Positions 63,980 through 64,000 of a stretch of 64,000 bases of DNA are shown here, piece after piece. Position numbers and translations under genes: made by a program. The notes under the pieces were generated by a model that worked only from the letters and a program-made list of their open reading frames with translations, ran no database searches and was not told the DNA's origin. How positions within the stretch are numbered: position 1 is the first letter of the stretch; the number at the start of each line of letters is the position of its first letter. The stretch is from Solilutibacter pythonis. Lineage in GTDB: Bacteria > Pseudomonadota > Gammaproteobacteria > Xanthomonadales > Xanthomonadaceae. The DNA is taken from the NCBI RefSeq assembly GCF_003697345.1, contig NZ_RFLY01000004.1:1-64000 (forward strand). Direction: 5' to 3'.

Positions 63980-64000
63980 CCTCTTGGCTGGCATAGATCG

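Noticed and set aside
63408-63980. Minus-strand frame beginning MARLEGFEPPTNGFG
   Set aside because: This is the well-known false translation of a tRNA gene plus the complement of aqpZ.

Overview
The window is high-GC DNA from a chromosome of the Lysobacterales (Xanthomonadales), most like the Lysobacteraceae. Evidence: a XanB2-type chorismatase beside xanthomonadin/aryl-polyene genes, the order rsmG-parA-parB-glycosyltransferase-LABN protein, a bioB-bioF-bioH-bioC block facing comF, and TamA/TamB, GlyQ/GlyS and RpoH proteins of gammaproteobacterial type. The assignment rests on recognised protein families and gene order; no database search was run.

Layout. 1-1.7 kb: the end of a probable mobilisable element (a Gln-rich protein cut by the window edge and a coiled-coil membrane protein). 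2.0-7.5 kb: a tightly coupled aryl-polyene (xanthomonadin-type) block: LolA-like, acyltransferase, dehydratase, a 75-codon ORF, COG4648 membrane protein and ACP on the minus strand, diverging from a halogenase-like flavoprotein and XanB2. 7.6-12.5 kb: hemB, aroE, gamma-carbonic anhydrase and exonuclease III. 12.7-15.1 kb: a Fur-controlled haemoglobin/heme-type TonB receptor. 15.1-17.1 kb: the pathway's AMP-ligase and phosphopantetheinyl transferase, 8 kb from the main block. 17-28 kb: rsmG-parAB, a lipid glycosyltransferase pair, a DUF885 peptidase, ftsEX, a tandem-receiver protein, ung, a prephenate dehydrogenase-chorismate mutase fusion and rpoH. 28-39 kb: priA, an upstream region with a palindromic pair of DnaA boxes beside AT-rich DNA, a sigma-region-4-like membrane protein, a broken DUF3667 gene, MATE, sppA and a 150-bp tandem repeat. 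39-51.4 kb: glyQS, tamAB, a hemerythrin and mnmG. 51.4-55.4 kb: a lower-GC accessory stretch with structured RNA elements, a His-rich lipoprotein, a PLP enzyme and a frameshifted cell-wall amidase. 55.4-64 kb: the biotin operon bioB-bioF-(transporter)-bioH-bioC, comF, ubiA, aqpZ and tRNA-Arg(CCG).

How the genes connect. Chorismate is the hub. AroE leads towards it, TyrA-CM diverts it to tyrosine, and XanB2 converts it to 3- and 4-hydroxybenzoate. 3-Hydroxybenzoate would feed the aryl-polyene genes; 4-hydroxybenzoate would feed UbiA, near which no ubiC is seen. Ketosynthases, ketoreductase and the exporter needed for the pigment are not in this window.

The most striking unlisted pattern is transcriptional. 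At about a dozen operon-leading genes a -10-like hexamer ends 7-9 bases before the start codon, which predicts many leaderless mRNAs. The clearest case is the symmetrical 32-bp divergent promoter between gamma-carbonic anhydrase and exonuclease III.
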